Assembly (NCBI RefSeq): GCF_900129745.1
Contig: NZ_FQWS01000002.1
Coordinates: forward strand, 62,001 to 126,000
Direction of reading: 5' to 3'
Length of the DNA: 64,000 nucleotides
From: Winogradskyella jejuensis
Lineage (GTDB): Bacteria > Bacteroidota > Bacteroidia > Flavobacteriales > Flavobacteriaceae
Numbering within the stretch: the stretch's first letter is position 1; each line of letters opens with the position of its first letter. Both the position numbers and the translations under genes were made by a program. Positions 7,876-15,538 of this stretch are shown here, piece after piece. A model generated the notes under the pieces. That model was not told where the DNA came from. It searched no databases and saw only the letters and a program-made list of their open reading frames with translations.

Positions 7876-9228
7876 ATGAATGTACATTTTATAGCTATTG
7901 GTGGCGCTGCAATGCACAATTTGGCCATCGCTCTTCATAATAAAGGATACAAAGTCACAGGAAGTGACGATACTATTTTCGACCCTTCAAAATCTCGATT
8001 AGAAGCTAAATATTTACTGCCTGAAGAGTTTGGCTGGTTTCCAGAAAAAATCACCTCAGATTTAGATGCCATTGTACTCGGCATGCATGCCAAAGCTGAT
8101 AATCCTGAGCTGCTAAAAGCACAAGAATTAGGCTTAAAAATTTATAGTTATCCCGAATTTTTGTACGAGCAATCCAAAGACAAAACGCGAGTGGTTATTG
8201 GAGGAAGTCACGGAAAGACAACCATAACCTCTATGATTTTGCATGTGATGCATTACCACGATAGAGATGTAGATTATATGGTTGGTGCGCAATTGGAAGG
8301 TTTTGATGTCATGGTAAAACTCACCGAGGATAACGATTTTATTGTTTTAGAAGGTGACGAGTATTTAAGTTCGCCAATAGATAGACGACCAAAATTTCAT
8401 TTGTACAAACCCAATATTGCCTTGTTAAGTGGTATTGCTTGGGACCATATTAACGTATTTCCAACTTATGAAAATTATGTGGAGCAGTTTAGCATCTTTG
8501 TAGATAGCATAGTGCGTGGCGGAAGCATAAATTATAATGAAGAAGATGCAGAAGTAAAACGTGTTGTTCAAGCGTCTGAAAATCAAATACGAAAATTACC
8601 TTACCAAACGCCTGAGTACACTGTTGAAGATGGCGAAACACTTTTAGAAACTCCCGAAGGTCCAATGCCAATTGAAGTTTTTGGTGCACATAACCTTAAT
8701 AATTTAGCTGGCGCCAAATGGATTTGCCAGCATATGGGCATTGATGAAGATGATTTTTACGAAGCCATTTCTACCTTTAAAGGCGCGAGTAAACGTTTAG
8801 AAAAAATAGCCGAATCTAAAACAGCTGTAGCTTATAAAGATTTTGCGCATTCGCCAAGTAAAGTAAAAGCCACAACCGAAGCTGTAAAAGTACAATACAA
8901 AGACAAAGAATTACTGGCTTGTTTAGAATTACATACTTATTCTAGCCTTAATGCAGAGTTTTTAAAAGAATACAAAGGCGCATTAGACACTGCCGACAAA
9001 GCTGTCGTGTTTTACTCACCGCATGCCGTAGAAATTAAAAAACTTGAGGAAGTCTCACACCAACAAATTGCGGATGCTTTTGAGCGTGATGATTTAATTA
9101 TTTATACCAATCCACAAGATTTTAAAGACTTTTTATTCTCACAGAATTTTGAAAATAAAGCCTTATTGTTAATGAGTTCAGGTAATTATGGAGGTTTGGA
9201 TTTTGATGAGGTGAAAGGGTTGTTTTAA
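7876..9228 (+). CDS. mpl: UDP-N-acetylmuramate:L-Ala-gamma-D-Glu-meso-DAP ligase (murein peptide recycling)
   Basis: This is a 450-residue Mur ligase of the Mpl subgroup, which reattaches the recycled tripeptide to UDP-MurNAc. It starts with the Mpl/MurC-type Rossmann motif (HFIAIGGAAMHNLA; MurC proteins have GIGG-x-GM). The ATP-binding P-loop is GGSHGKTT at 109-116, and the later conserved blocks are LEGDEY, GIAWDHINVFPTY and AHSPSKV. The length matches the family. Its stop lies 10 bases from the convergent dienelactone hydrolase gene. Mpl is the recycling enzyme rather than the essential MurC because the N-terminal and DHxN blocks are of the Mpl type; this subgroup call is from family knowledge. 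Confidence 0.9.
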   Translation: MNVHFIAIGGAAMHNLAIALHNKGYKVTGSDDTIFDPSKSRLEAKYLLPEEFGWFPEKITSDLDAIVLGMHAKADNPELLKAQELGLKIYSYPEFLYEQSKDKTRVVIGGSHGKTTITSMILHVMHYHDRDVDYMVGAQLEGFDVMVKLTEDNDFIVLEGDEYLSSPIDRRPKFHLYKPNIALLSGIAWDHINVFPTYENYVEQFSIFVDSIVRGGSINYNEEDAEVKRVVQASENQIRKLPYQTPEYTVEDGETLLETPEGPMPIEVFGAHNLNNLAGAKWICQHMGIDEDDFYEAISTFKGASKRLEKIAESKTAVAYKDFAHSPSKVKATTEAVKVQYKDKELLACLELHTYSSLNAEFLKEYKGALDTADKAVVFYSPHAVEIKKLEEVSHQQIADAFERDDLIIYTNPQDFKDFLFSQNFENKALLLMSSGNYGGLDFDEVKGLF

Positions 9229-9238
9229 TGTTTTGTCA

Positions 9239-10123
9239 TTATTTCAAATGCTTCTTAAAAAAAGCAATAGTACGTTCCCAAGATAAATTCGCAGCTTCTT
9301 TGTCGTAACGTGGTGTTGTATTGTTGTGAAAACCGTGGTTGACCTCTGGATAAATATAAGCCGTATGTTCTATATTATTTGCTTTCAAAACTTCTTCAAA
9401 CGCTGGCCAACCCGCATTAACACGTTTGTCTAACTCACCATATTGGAGGAGTAGAGGAGCTTTAATTTTTTTAGCATCTTCAGCTTCAGGTTGTCTACCG
9501 TAATAAGGCACTGCAGCTCCTAAGTCTGGTAAGCGTACGGCCATCATATTAGAAATATAGCCACCAAAACAAAAACCTACAACGCCAACCTTGCCTGTGC
9601 AATTTTCGTGATTTTTCAAATGATGATACGCGGCGATAAAATCTTCGAGCATTTCGTTTCGGTCACGTTTTTTTTGCATGGCTCTACCATCGTCATCATT
9701 TCCAGGATAACCACCCAAAGGTGATAAGGCGTCTGGAGCTAAACTTATAAAGCCTTCTTTAGCGGTGCGTCTCCCTACATCTTCAATGTATGGATTAAGT
9801 CCTCGGTTTTCGTGAACAACAATAACACCTGGTAATTTTTTAGCGCCTTTTGGCTTAGATAACAAACCTTTTATTGTTCCGCCTCCTTTTGGAGAATCGT
9901 AAGTGATGTAATCAGAATCTAAAGTTGGGTCATCTGGTTTTACAAGTAAAGCGTCCACATAATTAGGAGACATAAAACTGAGCAAGGATGATACGGTTAA
10001 GCCACCAACGGCATAGATGCCTAGTTTTTCAATAAATTGTTTGCGGTTTAATTTGTTATGCGCATAATCGTCATACAAATCAAATACATCTTGGTTGATA
10101 TCTTCTTTCTTAAGGTCTTTCAT
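9239..10123 (-). CDS. Dienelactone hydrolase family protein with N-terminal extension
   Basis: This is a 294-residue alpha/beta hydrolase. The cysteine nucleophile elbow GFCFGG is at 183-188 (Cys185), with Asp232 in GELDKR and His263 in VNHGFH. These form the Cys-Asp-His triad of dienelactone hydrolases. An N-terminal helical stretch with one hydrophobic segment ([16 protein letters not shown], about 36-51) precedes the domain, so the enzyme is probably exported or membrane-anchored. The preceding NRKQFIEKL is like the start of Tat-type secreted hydrolases, but no twin arginine is present. Substrate unknown; related proteins hydrolyse lactones and small esters. Confidence 0.87.
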   Translation of the reverse strand: MKDLKKEDINQDVFDLYDDYAHNKLNRKQFIEKLGIYAVGGLTVSSLLSFMSPNYVDALLVKPDDPTLDSDYITYDSPKGGGTIKGLLSKPKGAKKLPGVIVVHENRGLNPYIEDVGRRTAKEGFISLAPDALSPLGGYPGNDDDGRAMQKKRDRNEMLEDFIAAYHHLKNHENCTGKVGVVGFCFGGYISNMMAVRLPDLGAAVPYYGRQPEAEDAKKIKAPLLLQYGELDKRVNAGWPAFEEVLKANNIEHTAYIYPEVNHGFHNNTTPRYDKEAANLSWERTIAFFKKHLK

Positions 10124-10198
10124 AATGATGCTGAAAAAGTAAATTAATTGCTTGGTAGTAAGTTACGAATTTTAGAGCATCTATTTGATAGGTAAACC

Positions 10199-10498
10199 TT
10201 ATTGATGCTCTACTTTCTCAATCATATCTCTAAACAAGTTAAGTAAAAAAGGCAGTTTTTTAATATCACCTGCAGCCGTGAATTTTTGGTTTTCAATTTT
10301 TACGCCGTACCAATCTTGTTTTCTGTTTTCATTTAATATCCATTTTACTTCAAGATTTGAGATTGAGGTTTTAGAGATATCAATTTCGACTTCCCAACCA
10401 GGGTTGTCTATGTTGGTAATTTGAATAATTTCGTTTTTTTCCCAAGTGCCATCACAATTATTAGCAAACCAATCTTGTATCCAGTCTATAATATCCAT
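10199..10498 (-). CDS. Imm53-like immunity protein (orphan)
   Basis: This is a 99-residue cytoplasmic protein with the pattern of the Immunity protein 53 family: an N-terminal DWIQDWFANNCDGTWE block, the NPGWEVEIDI strand and a C-terminal DWYGVKIENQKF strand. Imm53 proteins are usually found next to polymorphic toxins and neutralise them. No toxin-like gene is visible here. The neighbours are a dienelactone hydrolase and a PLP enzyme, and a 119-base inverted-repeat element lies just upstream. It may be a retained or acquired orphan antitoxin. The family assignment is from memory of the motif. Confidence 0.72.
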   Translation of the reverse strand: MDIIDWIQDWFANNCDGTWEKNEIIQITNIDNPGWEVEIDISKTSISNLEVKWILNENRKQDWYGVKIENQKFTAAGDIKKLPFLLNLFRDMIEKVEHQ

Positions 10499-10522
10499 TA
10501 ATTATTTTTATATAGTGAAATT

Positions 10523-10641
10523 CGTCAATTCGAGTGAATTTTACGATTGCTAATGAGTAAAGTTTGTATAGAGAATAGAATTTTGCTTTGACTTTAGTTC
10601 TCGATACAATTTCTCTTGTCTCGAAATCACTCGAACTGACG
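10523..10641. repeat. Inverted-repeat element, 15-base arms
   Basis: CGTCAATTCGAGTGA (10523-10537) pairs with TCACTCGAACTGACG (10627-10641), matching at 14 of 15 positions across an 89-base interior that contains TTCTCGATACAATTTCTC. Similar TTCGAGTGA/TCTCGATAC units are familiar as dispersed non-coding repeats in flavobacterial genomes. It fills the gap between the Imm53 gene and the PLP enzyme and leaves no room for another gene. Confidence 0.6.
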
Positions 10642-10644
10642 TTA

Positions 10645-12489
10645 TTATATGTTATCAATAAATTCTTGAAATACCGCTTTGTGACGTTTTAAATCCATAT
10701 GACCAGAAAGTGCCACACGAGCAATGTAATCTTTATCACCTTCTTTGGTGGTACCTTGTGTTGAGGTTGCAGGAATCGTCCAATAACAGCCTTTTAATTG
10801 TCCATAGCTTACACAGTATTTACTTTCATTAGGGATTTTGGTAATCATCATATTGATGAGTTTGTGATTAAGTTGTCGTTTGTAAGCTTCTCTTTCTTCT
10901 TCTGTATCTCCTTTTGTAGGTAAGTCTAAAGAAAAAACAGATGGTGTAAAACCACGTGCAGCGAGTTCTTCACTCACAAAATTGATTTTGGCTTCAGGAA
11001 GTTTTTCACTTATATAGTCTACAAATTCGCGTGTATTCTTGTATGCATCATCAATTCTTTGATTCATTGATGGCATTTGTTCTGCCAAAACCTCATACTG
11101 AAAATCGGTAGCTTCATTATCGCAAAGTGACAAATGAATGGCAATTTTCTCCATAAGTTGTTCAGAATTTTTATTGCCCACGCAATAACCAGCGGTGCAT
11201 TTTCCACCACTTGGAAACTTGGAGCCACTAGCATACGATAATGCTTTACCAGATGCTAAGATTTCGCCGTCTTTTAAAAACTGAATATTTGGGCAGAAGG
11301 TTTGGTCTAAAATAAAAACAGATGAAATAGCTTTAGCGCCAGAGTCTGTTTTTCGGTCTTTAGCCAAGACCGCTTTTAACTCCTCTAAGTCCGGAACTTC
11401 AACTCTTGGGTTCGTCGGAATTTCTGCAATGATATATGGTATGGCATCTTGTTTGGCAATAGCATCTAAAACCATTTTTAGGCTGCTTACCATATCGTTA
11501 TCTCCATCGACTTCTAGGTCAACAATTTCTACATTTTCATTACATGCCACAACACGTCTAGCTTGGTCGTTTGTACCGCCATAGCAATTTGTTGGTACAA
11601 TAAATTTTATGGCTTTGCCTCGGTGGTTTTGTTGCGCATCGTCAATCAATCCCATCATAATCGCATATTGTATAGACAATCCGCTTGAACCAACTAAAGG
11701 TTGTCCTGTTGTTGCAGTGATGGTTTTGATAGACTCTAAAACACGTTTTTTATTCGCTTCGCGATTATTGTTTGGCCTTTTTATAGTAGAATTTTCAACT
11801 AAAGCATTCAAAGCAACCAAGGTATTTTGTGGCGTCATGGCAATGCTTTCCCTACGTCTCACATGCTGAATTTCCGAAACGTAGTTTTTGTTTTGTTCGC
11901 CATTAATTAAAATAACGCTGCCTAAATCTTCATAAAGATTTATATAAAAATCAATATTTGGGTTGAGATGATTTGCACTGATTGCATCTTCACTAGAAAC
12001 ATAAATAATGCTGCCATTAAATTCAGGTATAGCATCTATGTTCTCTATTTGTTTTATTTCAAAATTATAACCGTAAACGCGTTTTATAATTTCAGTATTA
12101 AAGTTATCTGGTAGCTCTTTTTGGTAAGTGATTAGCGTATTTTTATGTTCCAGCAAGTTCTTTCTAAGCACAGCGAGAATTGGCATAGCTAGAGACAAAA
12201 AACTAATCACATGACTTGGGTGGACATTATGAATTTTGGAAATGGCCCATTCAAAAATAGAAGACAATGGGTGACCTAATCTAATATAGTCGTAAGCTGT
12301 TGGTAGCGTTTTGAGTGCTGATGCTTCAGAGTTATTGTTATTGAACAATATTTCGAATTGATTAATAAAATCGGTTTTTGCCAATTTTTCATTGTAGATA
12401 TCTAACCTATGCGTGGTTAAATTCAGCCAATCTGAGGGCATATTTTTTAATACGCCTTTTATATAATTCTGGATATTTTGGTCTTGCAT
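10645..12489 (-). CDS. Cys/Met-metabolism-type PLP-dependent enzyme, long form
   Basis: This 614-residue protein has a C-terminal two-thirds resembling fold-type I PLP enzymes of the cystathionine synthase/lyase group. The probable Schiff-base lysine lies in YASGSKFPSGGKC, preceded by FILDQTFCPN (cofactor-contacting Asp) and IIAEIPTNPRVEVPDLE. The N-terminal 230 residues are an additional domain of unknown function. Standard cystathionine gamma-synthases are about 390 residues, so this is a distinct large subgroup seen in Bacteroidota. The reaction is probably on a sulfur amino acid or related side chain, but the sequence does not settle which. It is transcribed away from the collar protein gene. 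Confidence 0.75.
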   Translation of the reverse strand: MQDQNIQNYIKGVLKNMPSDWLNLTTHRLDIYNEKLAKTDFINQFEILFNNNNSEASALKTLPTAYDYIRLGHPLSSIFEWAISKIHNVHPSHVISFLSLAMPILAVLRKNLLEHKNTLITYQKELPDNFNTEIIKRVYGYNFEIKQIENIDAIPEFNGSIIYVSSEDAISANHLNPNIDFYINLYEDLGSVILINGEQNKNYVSEIQHVRRRESIAMTPQNTLVALNALVENSTIKRPNNNREANKKRVLESIKTITATTGQPLVGSSGLSIQYAIMMGLIDDAQQNHRGKAIKFIVPTNCYGGTNDQARRVVACNENVEIVDLEVDGDNDMVSSLKMVLDAIAKQDAIPYIIAEIPTNPRVEVPDLEELKAVLAKDRKTDSGAKAISSVFILDQTFCPNIQFLKDGEILASGKALSYASGSKFPSGGKCTAGYCVGNKNSEQLMEKIAIHLSLCDNEATDFQYEVLAEQMPSMNQRIDDAYKNTREFVDYISEKLPEAKINFVSEELAARGFTPSVFSLDLPTKGDTEEEREAYKRQLNHKLINMMITKIPNESKYCVSYGQLKGCYWTIPATSTQGTTKEGDKDYIARVALSGHMDLKRHKAVFQEFIDNI

Positions 12490-12655
12490 ACTTTGGATGT
12501 CTAATGGTTTTCAAAGATATAATTTTAGAACTTTTTAATGTTCTAGATATGAAGCTATTTTGTCATTCTGTGAAGAATTCGATTATGTTTTTAATATGGT
12601 TTTTTAAGAGACTTACCATATTTGTATATTTAGGAGAATTCTAAATCTTTTAAAA

Positions 12656-13069
12656 ATGAAAAAACTACTATTAATCGCTATTCTATTTACTTCATTGAGT
12701 TATACAAATGAAGCCTCTGCTCAAGACGCTATGTTAGGTGAAATAAGACTCTTTGCAGGAAATTTTGCACCAAGAGGTTGGGCACTTTGTGAAGGTCAGC
12801 TGTTGTCTATATCGTCGAATTCAGCTTTATTTTCTTTACTAGGTACTTATTATGGTGGTGATGGCCGTACGACTTTTGCTTTACCAGATTTAAGAGGTCG
12901 TGTTCCGGTATCGCCTGGGACTGGACCTGGACTTTCGCCAGTGAAGCTCGGTCAAAAAAGTAATGGTAAATCCGTAAATGAGGGTGACTCTGGAAATGCA
13001 AAAACGCAATCTACGTTGGGTCTCAATTATATTATATGCCTTCAAGGTTTCTACCCTTCGAGGAGTTGA
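12656..13069 (+). CDS. Secreted phage tail-collar domain protein, compact form
   Basis: This 137-residue protein has a signal peptide (MKKLLLIAILFTSLSYTNEASAQ). A tail-collar domain follows with the hallmark blocks GEIRLFAGNFAPRGWALCEG, FSLLGTYYGGDG, FALPDLRGRVPV and the C-terminal LNYIICLQGFYPS. These are the microcystin-dependent-protein/tail-fibre motifs. The usual middle segment containing a MPxHxH motif is missing, so the protein is about 40 residues shorter than typical relatives, although both ends are intact. Such stand-alone secreted collar proteins occur in Bacteroidota outside prophages; their function is not known. Confidence 0.85.
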   Translation: MKKLLLIAILFTSLSYTNEASAQDAMLGEIRLFAGNFAPRGWALCEGQLLSISSNSALFSLLGTYYGGDGRTTFALPDLRGRVPVSPGTGPGLSPVKLGQKSNGKSVNEGDSGNAKTQSTLGLNYIICLQGFYPSRS

Positions 13070-13126
13070 AAAACATTTTTAATAATTATTATAAAAAGGA
13101 AATGTTTGAAGTCTTAATTTTCAACT
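13064..13126. terminator. Possible bidirectional terminator between convergent genes
   Basis: AGTTGAAAA (13064-13072) pairs with TTTTCAACT (13118-13126), with an inner AAACATTT/AAATGTTT pairing (13071-13078 with 13100-13107). It lies over the ends of the collar gene and the convergent lipoprotein gene. The stem is AT-rich and imperfect. Confidence 0.35.
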
Positions 13127-13716
13127 TGATTAGCAAACTCTTCAAACATTTCCTGTAGCTCAAAGAATTTTTCTTCCGTTTCAGTAAGAAAATGAAATGT
13201 TACTAGCTTGCCATTTACTTTTGAGTAAATACTTTTTTGAAATGCAATAGTATCGCTGTTATTAGTTGTAAAACTATAATTGATATACTTTTCGTAATAT
13301 TCACCGAATATATCTTCATAATAATCATCGATTGAGCATTTTAATATAGTACTGTCTTTCCTCATAGATTTAATTTCGTTAAGGAGACAATATTTGTATA
13401 AGTTATTGTTATTCAATTTTGCAATTTTTAAAGTGTCTGTGTCATAGAAGACTATTAACTTATTTAAGGGATTATTGTTTTCAATAATACCAAGAGTGAA
13501 TTTCCCTGGTGCTTGTTTGAAAGTCATTGAATCTAGAATGGTTTCTCTGCGTTTTTTTGCACCATAAATTAAGTATTTATTTTCGTAGTACACTTTAGTG
13601 CTCTTAGTAACTGAATCATTGCTTGTTGAATGAATATTGACTGAATTCCATTTTTCTTTTTTACATGAAATAACTATAAACAGTATAATGAGATATTTAA
13701 ATAGATTTGATTTCAT
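13114..13716 (-). CDS. Hypothetical lipoprotein
   Basis: This 200-residue protein starts with a lipoprotein signal peptide: a hydrophobic segment then the lipobox VISC, Cys18, followed by KKEK. It is therefore lipid-anchored after cleavage. The mature part is polar, rich in Asn, Lys and Tyr, with no recognised domain; the C-terminal helix (EEKFFELQEMFEEFAN) is acidic. It is convergent with the collar protein gene and 25 bases after the PaiB-like gene on the same strand. No function can be assigned. Confidence 0.7.
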   Translation of the reverse strand: MKSNLFKYLIILFIVISCKKEKWNSVNIHSTSNDSVTKSTKVYYENKYLIYGAKKRRETILDSMTFKQAPGKFTLGIIENNNPLNKLIVFYDTDTLKIAKLNNNNLYKYCLLNEIKSMRKDSTILKCSIDDYYEDIFGEYYEKYINYSFTTNNSDTIAFQKSIYSKVNGKLVTFHFLTETEEKFFELQEMFEEFANQVEN

Positions 13717-13741
13717 TAAAGACTAAAAATTCGGTTTACTT

Positions 13742-14332
13742 TTAAAACACTTTATCCAAAAATTGCTCTATGCTTTCTTGATTGGCTCTCATTAATTCTG
13801 CTCTAGCAGCTCTTATATCTTTAGGGTTTTTGTCTTGTGAGAGTTTAAATTTGCCTTCCCAATGGGTGATGTCAATTTCAAACATTTCAATATAGTTTAA
13901 ATTTCTGTCTAACCTAGGATTGTCTGGTTCTAAAACGTATTTGTGGTCTGGAGCTTCTAAGAACTCGGTCATAGTAATTAATGACTGTTTTAAAGCAGCT
14001 TTACTTTCTATACCTTTTACTTTACCCTTAAGATGTACTTTAATGTAGTTCCAAGTAGGTAGCTGAGTGGTTGTGTAAACACTAGGGGAAATGTAACATT
14101 CTGGTCCGGAGAATAAAATAGTTACATCATTATTGTCTTTTAGCAATTGAGCTTGTGGATTGTAAATATCGATATGCCCAATGAGTTTGTCTTTTTCGTA
14201 AACTAATGGTAAATATGTTATTAGCGGTTGATTATCTTTTACTGATATTACAGTCGCCAACGGATAGGTTTTAATGACCTCAATCATGTGATTGATGTCA
14301 TTATCTTGGTGATGTTTTGGTGGATACTTCAT
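13742..14332 (-). CDS. FMN-binding negative regulator family protein (PaiB-like)
   Basis: This 196-residue protein belongs to the PaiB family, which has a split-barrel FMN-binding fold related to pyridoxamine-phosphate oxidases. It starts MKYPPKHHQDND, the usual PaiB N-terminus (MY-P-HF-ED). Further family blocks are YPLATVISV, LPLVYE, GHIDIYNPQ, CYISPSVY, PTWNYIKVHLKG and the C-terminal KFKLSQDKN. The ATG at 14332 is chosen over an upstream in-frame ATG because it matches the family start and overlaps the stop of the DUF1569 gene in the TAATG arrangement, implying translational coupling. PaiB of Bacillus represses sporulation and protease genes; here a flavin enzyme or sensor role is equally possible. 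Confidence 0.85.
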   Translation of the reverse strand: MKYPPKHHQDNDINHMIEVIKTYPLATVISVKDNQPLITYLPLVYEKDKLIGHIDIYNPQAQLLKDNNDVTILFSGPECYISPSVYTTTQLPTWNYIKVHLKGKVKGIESKAALKQSLITMTEFLEAPDHKYVLEPDNPRLDRNLNYIEMFEIDITHWEGKFKLSQDKNPKDIRAARAELMRANQESIEQFLDKVF

Positions 14333-14775
14333 TATACGCCAAACTGTCTTAAATGATGGTCTAAATGTTTGTATTGCATTTTGCCCCATTGGTCTTTGGT
14401 AAGTTTTCCAAATGCAGGATGCGGTTGCCAATCTTTTCTTTCGCGCTGCGCATTTAATTCATTAATAAGGGAAATAATTTCTGTTTTCTCAGCTTCAAAA
14501 TTCTTGTCTTCCGTAATTTTAAAACCTGGGGCAGTTGGCATATTTTTTCGCCACGGCTTATCGCTATACATTGATTTTTTAAACAAAAGATTAATTAACC
14601 AATTTGGTTTTACACCGTAATCCTCTTTTTCTAAAATAATGTTCAATGGCATCTGGCAATGATGAAGCATCTGCCCTGGATTCATCTTTCCCCACTTTGC
14701 TTTTGTATCTTCGCTTAGACTGTTTATTCGTGTTGAGATTTCCTCATAAACACCATCTTCAAAAAATGATTTCAT
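14332..14775 (-). CDS. DUF1569 (DinB-like) domain protein
   Basis: This is a 147-residue protein of the DUF1569 family, with a four-helix DinB/YfiT-like fold. Visible blocks are KWGKMNPGQMLHHCQMPL (metal-ligand-type His pair), PTAPGFKI, HPAFGKLTKDQWGKMQYKHLDHHLRQFGV. The three His positions fit the metal site of DinB-like proteins. Its stop overlaps the next start by one base (TAATG). The job is unknown; relatives include thiol-dependent transferases. Confidence 0.85.
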   Translation of the reverse strand: MKSFFEDGVYEEISTRINSLSEDTKAKWGKMNPGQMLHHCQMPLNIILEKEDYGVKPNWLINLLFKKSMYSDKPWRKNMPTAPGFKITEDKNFEAEKTEIISLINELNAQRERKDWQPHPAFGKLTKDQWGKMQYKHLDHHLRQFGV

Positions 14776-14836
14776 GTTGAGTAGAATTAATTGATTTAAA
14801 TTGACATCGGAATTTACAATTTTTTATCTTTAGAGC

Positions 14837-15538
14837 ATGTCAGAATCTTCAAATTCATTTTCTATAAAGCAATGGTCGCAAGACGATCAGCCTAGAGAAA
14901 AATTAAGAGATAAAGGTAAGTCTTCACTAAGCGATGCAGAACTAGTAGCTATACTTATTGGCTCTGGTAGCCGAGATGAAAGTGCGGTAGATTTAAGTAA
15001 ACGAATTTTGGCAAGTGCAGGAAATAACTTAAACGCTTTAGGCAAACTGTCCTTAAAGCAATTACAAGAATTTAAAGGTATTGGTGAAGCAAAGGCAATT
15101 ACTATTGCTGCGGCATTAGAATTAGGGCGTCGACGAAAATTAGAAGAAGCGTTAAAGCAAGAAAAAATAACAAGTAGTCGAGATGTGTATGATATCATGC
15201 AACCTATTATTGGTGAATTGCCTCATGAAGAATTTTGGATACTTTACCTTAATAATTCTAATAAAGTTTTACAAAAGCAACAATTGAGCAAAGGTGGTAT
15301 TACCGGGACAATGGTAGATGTACGTTTGGTACTTAAACATGCCTTAGAAGTTGGAGCAGTAGCTCTAGTTTTGTGCCATAATCATCCTTCAGGGACATTA
15401 AAACCAAGTGAGGCAGACCGTCTAATTACTAAAAAGCTAAGTGCTGCGGCATTGAGTCTAGATATTAAAGTTTTAGATCATTTGATTATAACCGAAACTG
15501 CATATTTTAGCTTTGCTGATAAAGAAATGATGCCGTAA
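14837..15538 (+). CDS. radC: RadC family JAB/MPN-domain protein
   Basis: This is a 233-residue protein. The N-terminal helix-hairpin-helix region is at about 20-95 (LSDAELVAILIGSG, then LQEFKGIGEAKAITI), and the C-terminal JAMM metalloprotease-like domain has H-x-H-P-S-G...D (LCHNHPSGTLKPSEAD). The full zinc ligand set is present. It is named for an old DNA-repair link that is disputed, and its true role is unclear. The stop overlaps the next start (TAATG), so it is co-transcribed with the deacetylase-like gene. A TATCTTTA sequence upstream is a relaxed -7 box. Confidence 0.9.
   Translation: MSESSNSFSIKQWSQDDQPREKLRDKGKSSLSDAELVAILIGSGSRDESAVDLSKRILASAGNNLNALGKLSLKQLQEFKGIGEAKAITIAAALELGRRRKLEEALKQEKITSSRDVYDIMQPIIGELPHEEFWILYLNNSNKVLQKQQLSKGGITGTMVDVRLVLKHALEVGAVALVLCHNHPSGTLKPSEADRLITKKLSAAALSLDIKVLDHLIITETAYFSFADKEMMP

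Noticed and set aside
10461-10658. Minus-strand open frame of 65 codons between Imm53 and the PLP enzyme
   Set aside because: It overlaps the start of Imm53 and consists mostly of the inverted-repeat element; no protein-like features.
12378-12644. Plus-strand open frame of 88 codons over the start of the PLP enzyme
   Set aside because: Antisense to the real gene for half its length; the rest is AT-rich intergenic DNA without support.
12656-13069. Tail-collar gene as a sign of a prophage
   Set aside because: It is a single gene with a signal peptide; no integrase, capsid, terminase or other tail genes are near.
14333-14431. Longer N-terminus for the PaiB-like protein
   Set aside because: It lies entirely within the DUF1569 gene; the TAATG overlap and family N-terminus support 14332.
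14887-15198. Minus-strand open frame of 103 codons inside radC
   Set aside because: Antisense shadow of a conserved gene with no features of its own.
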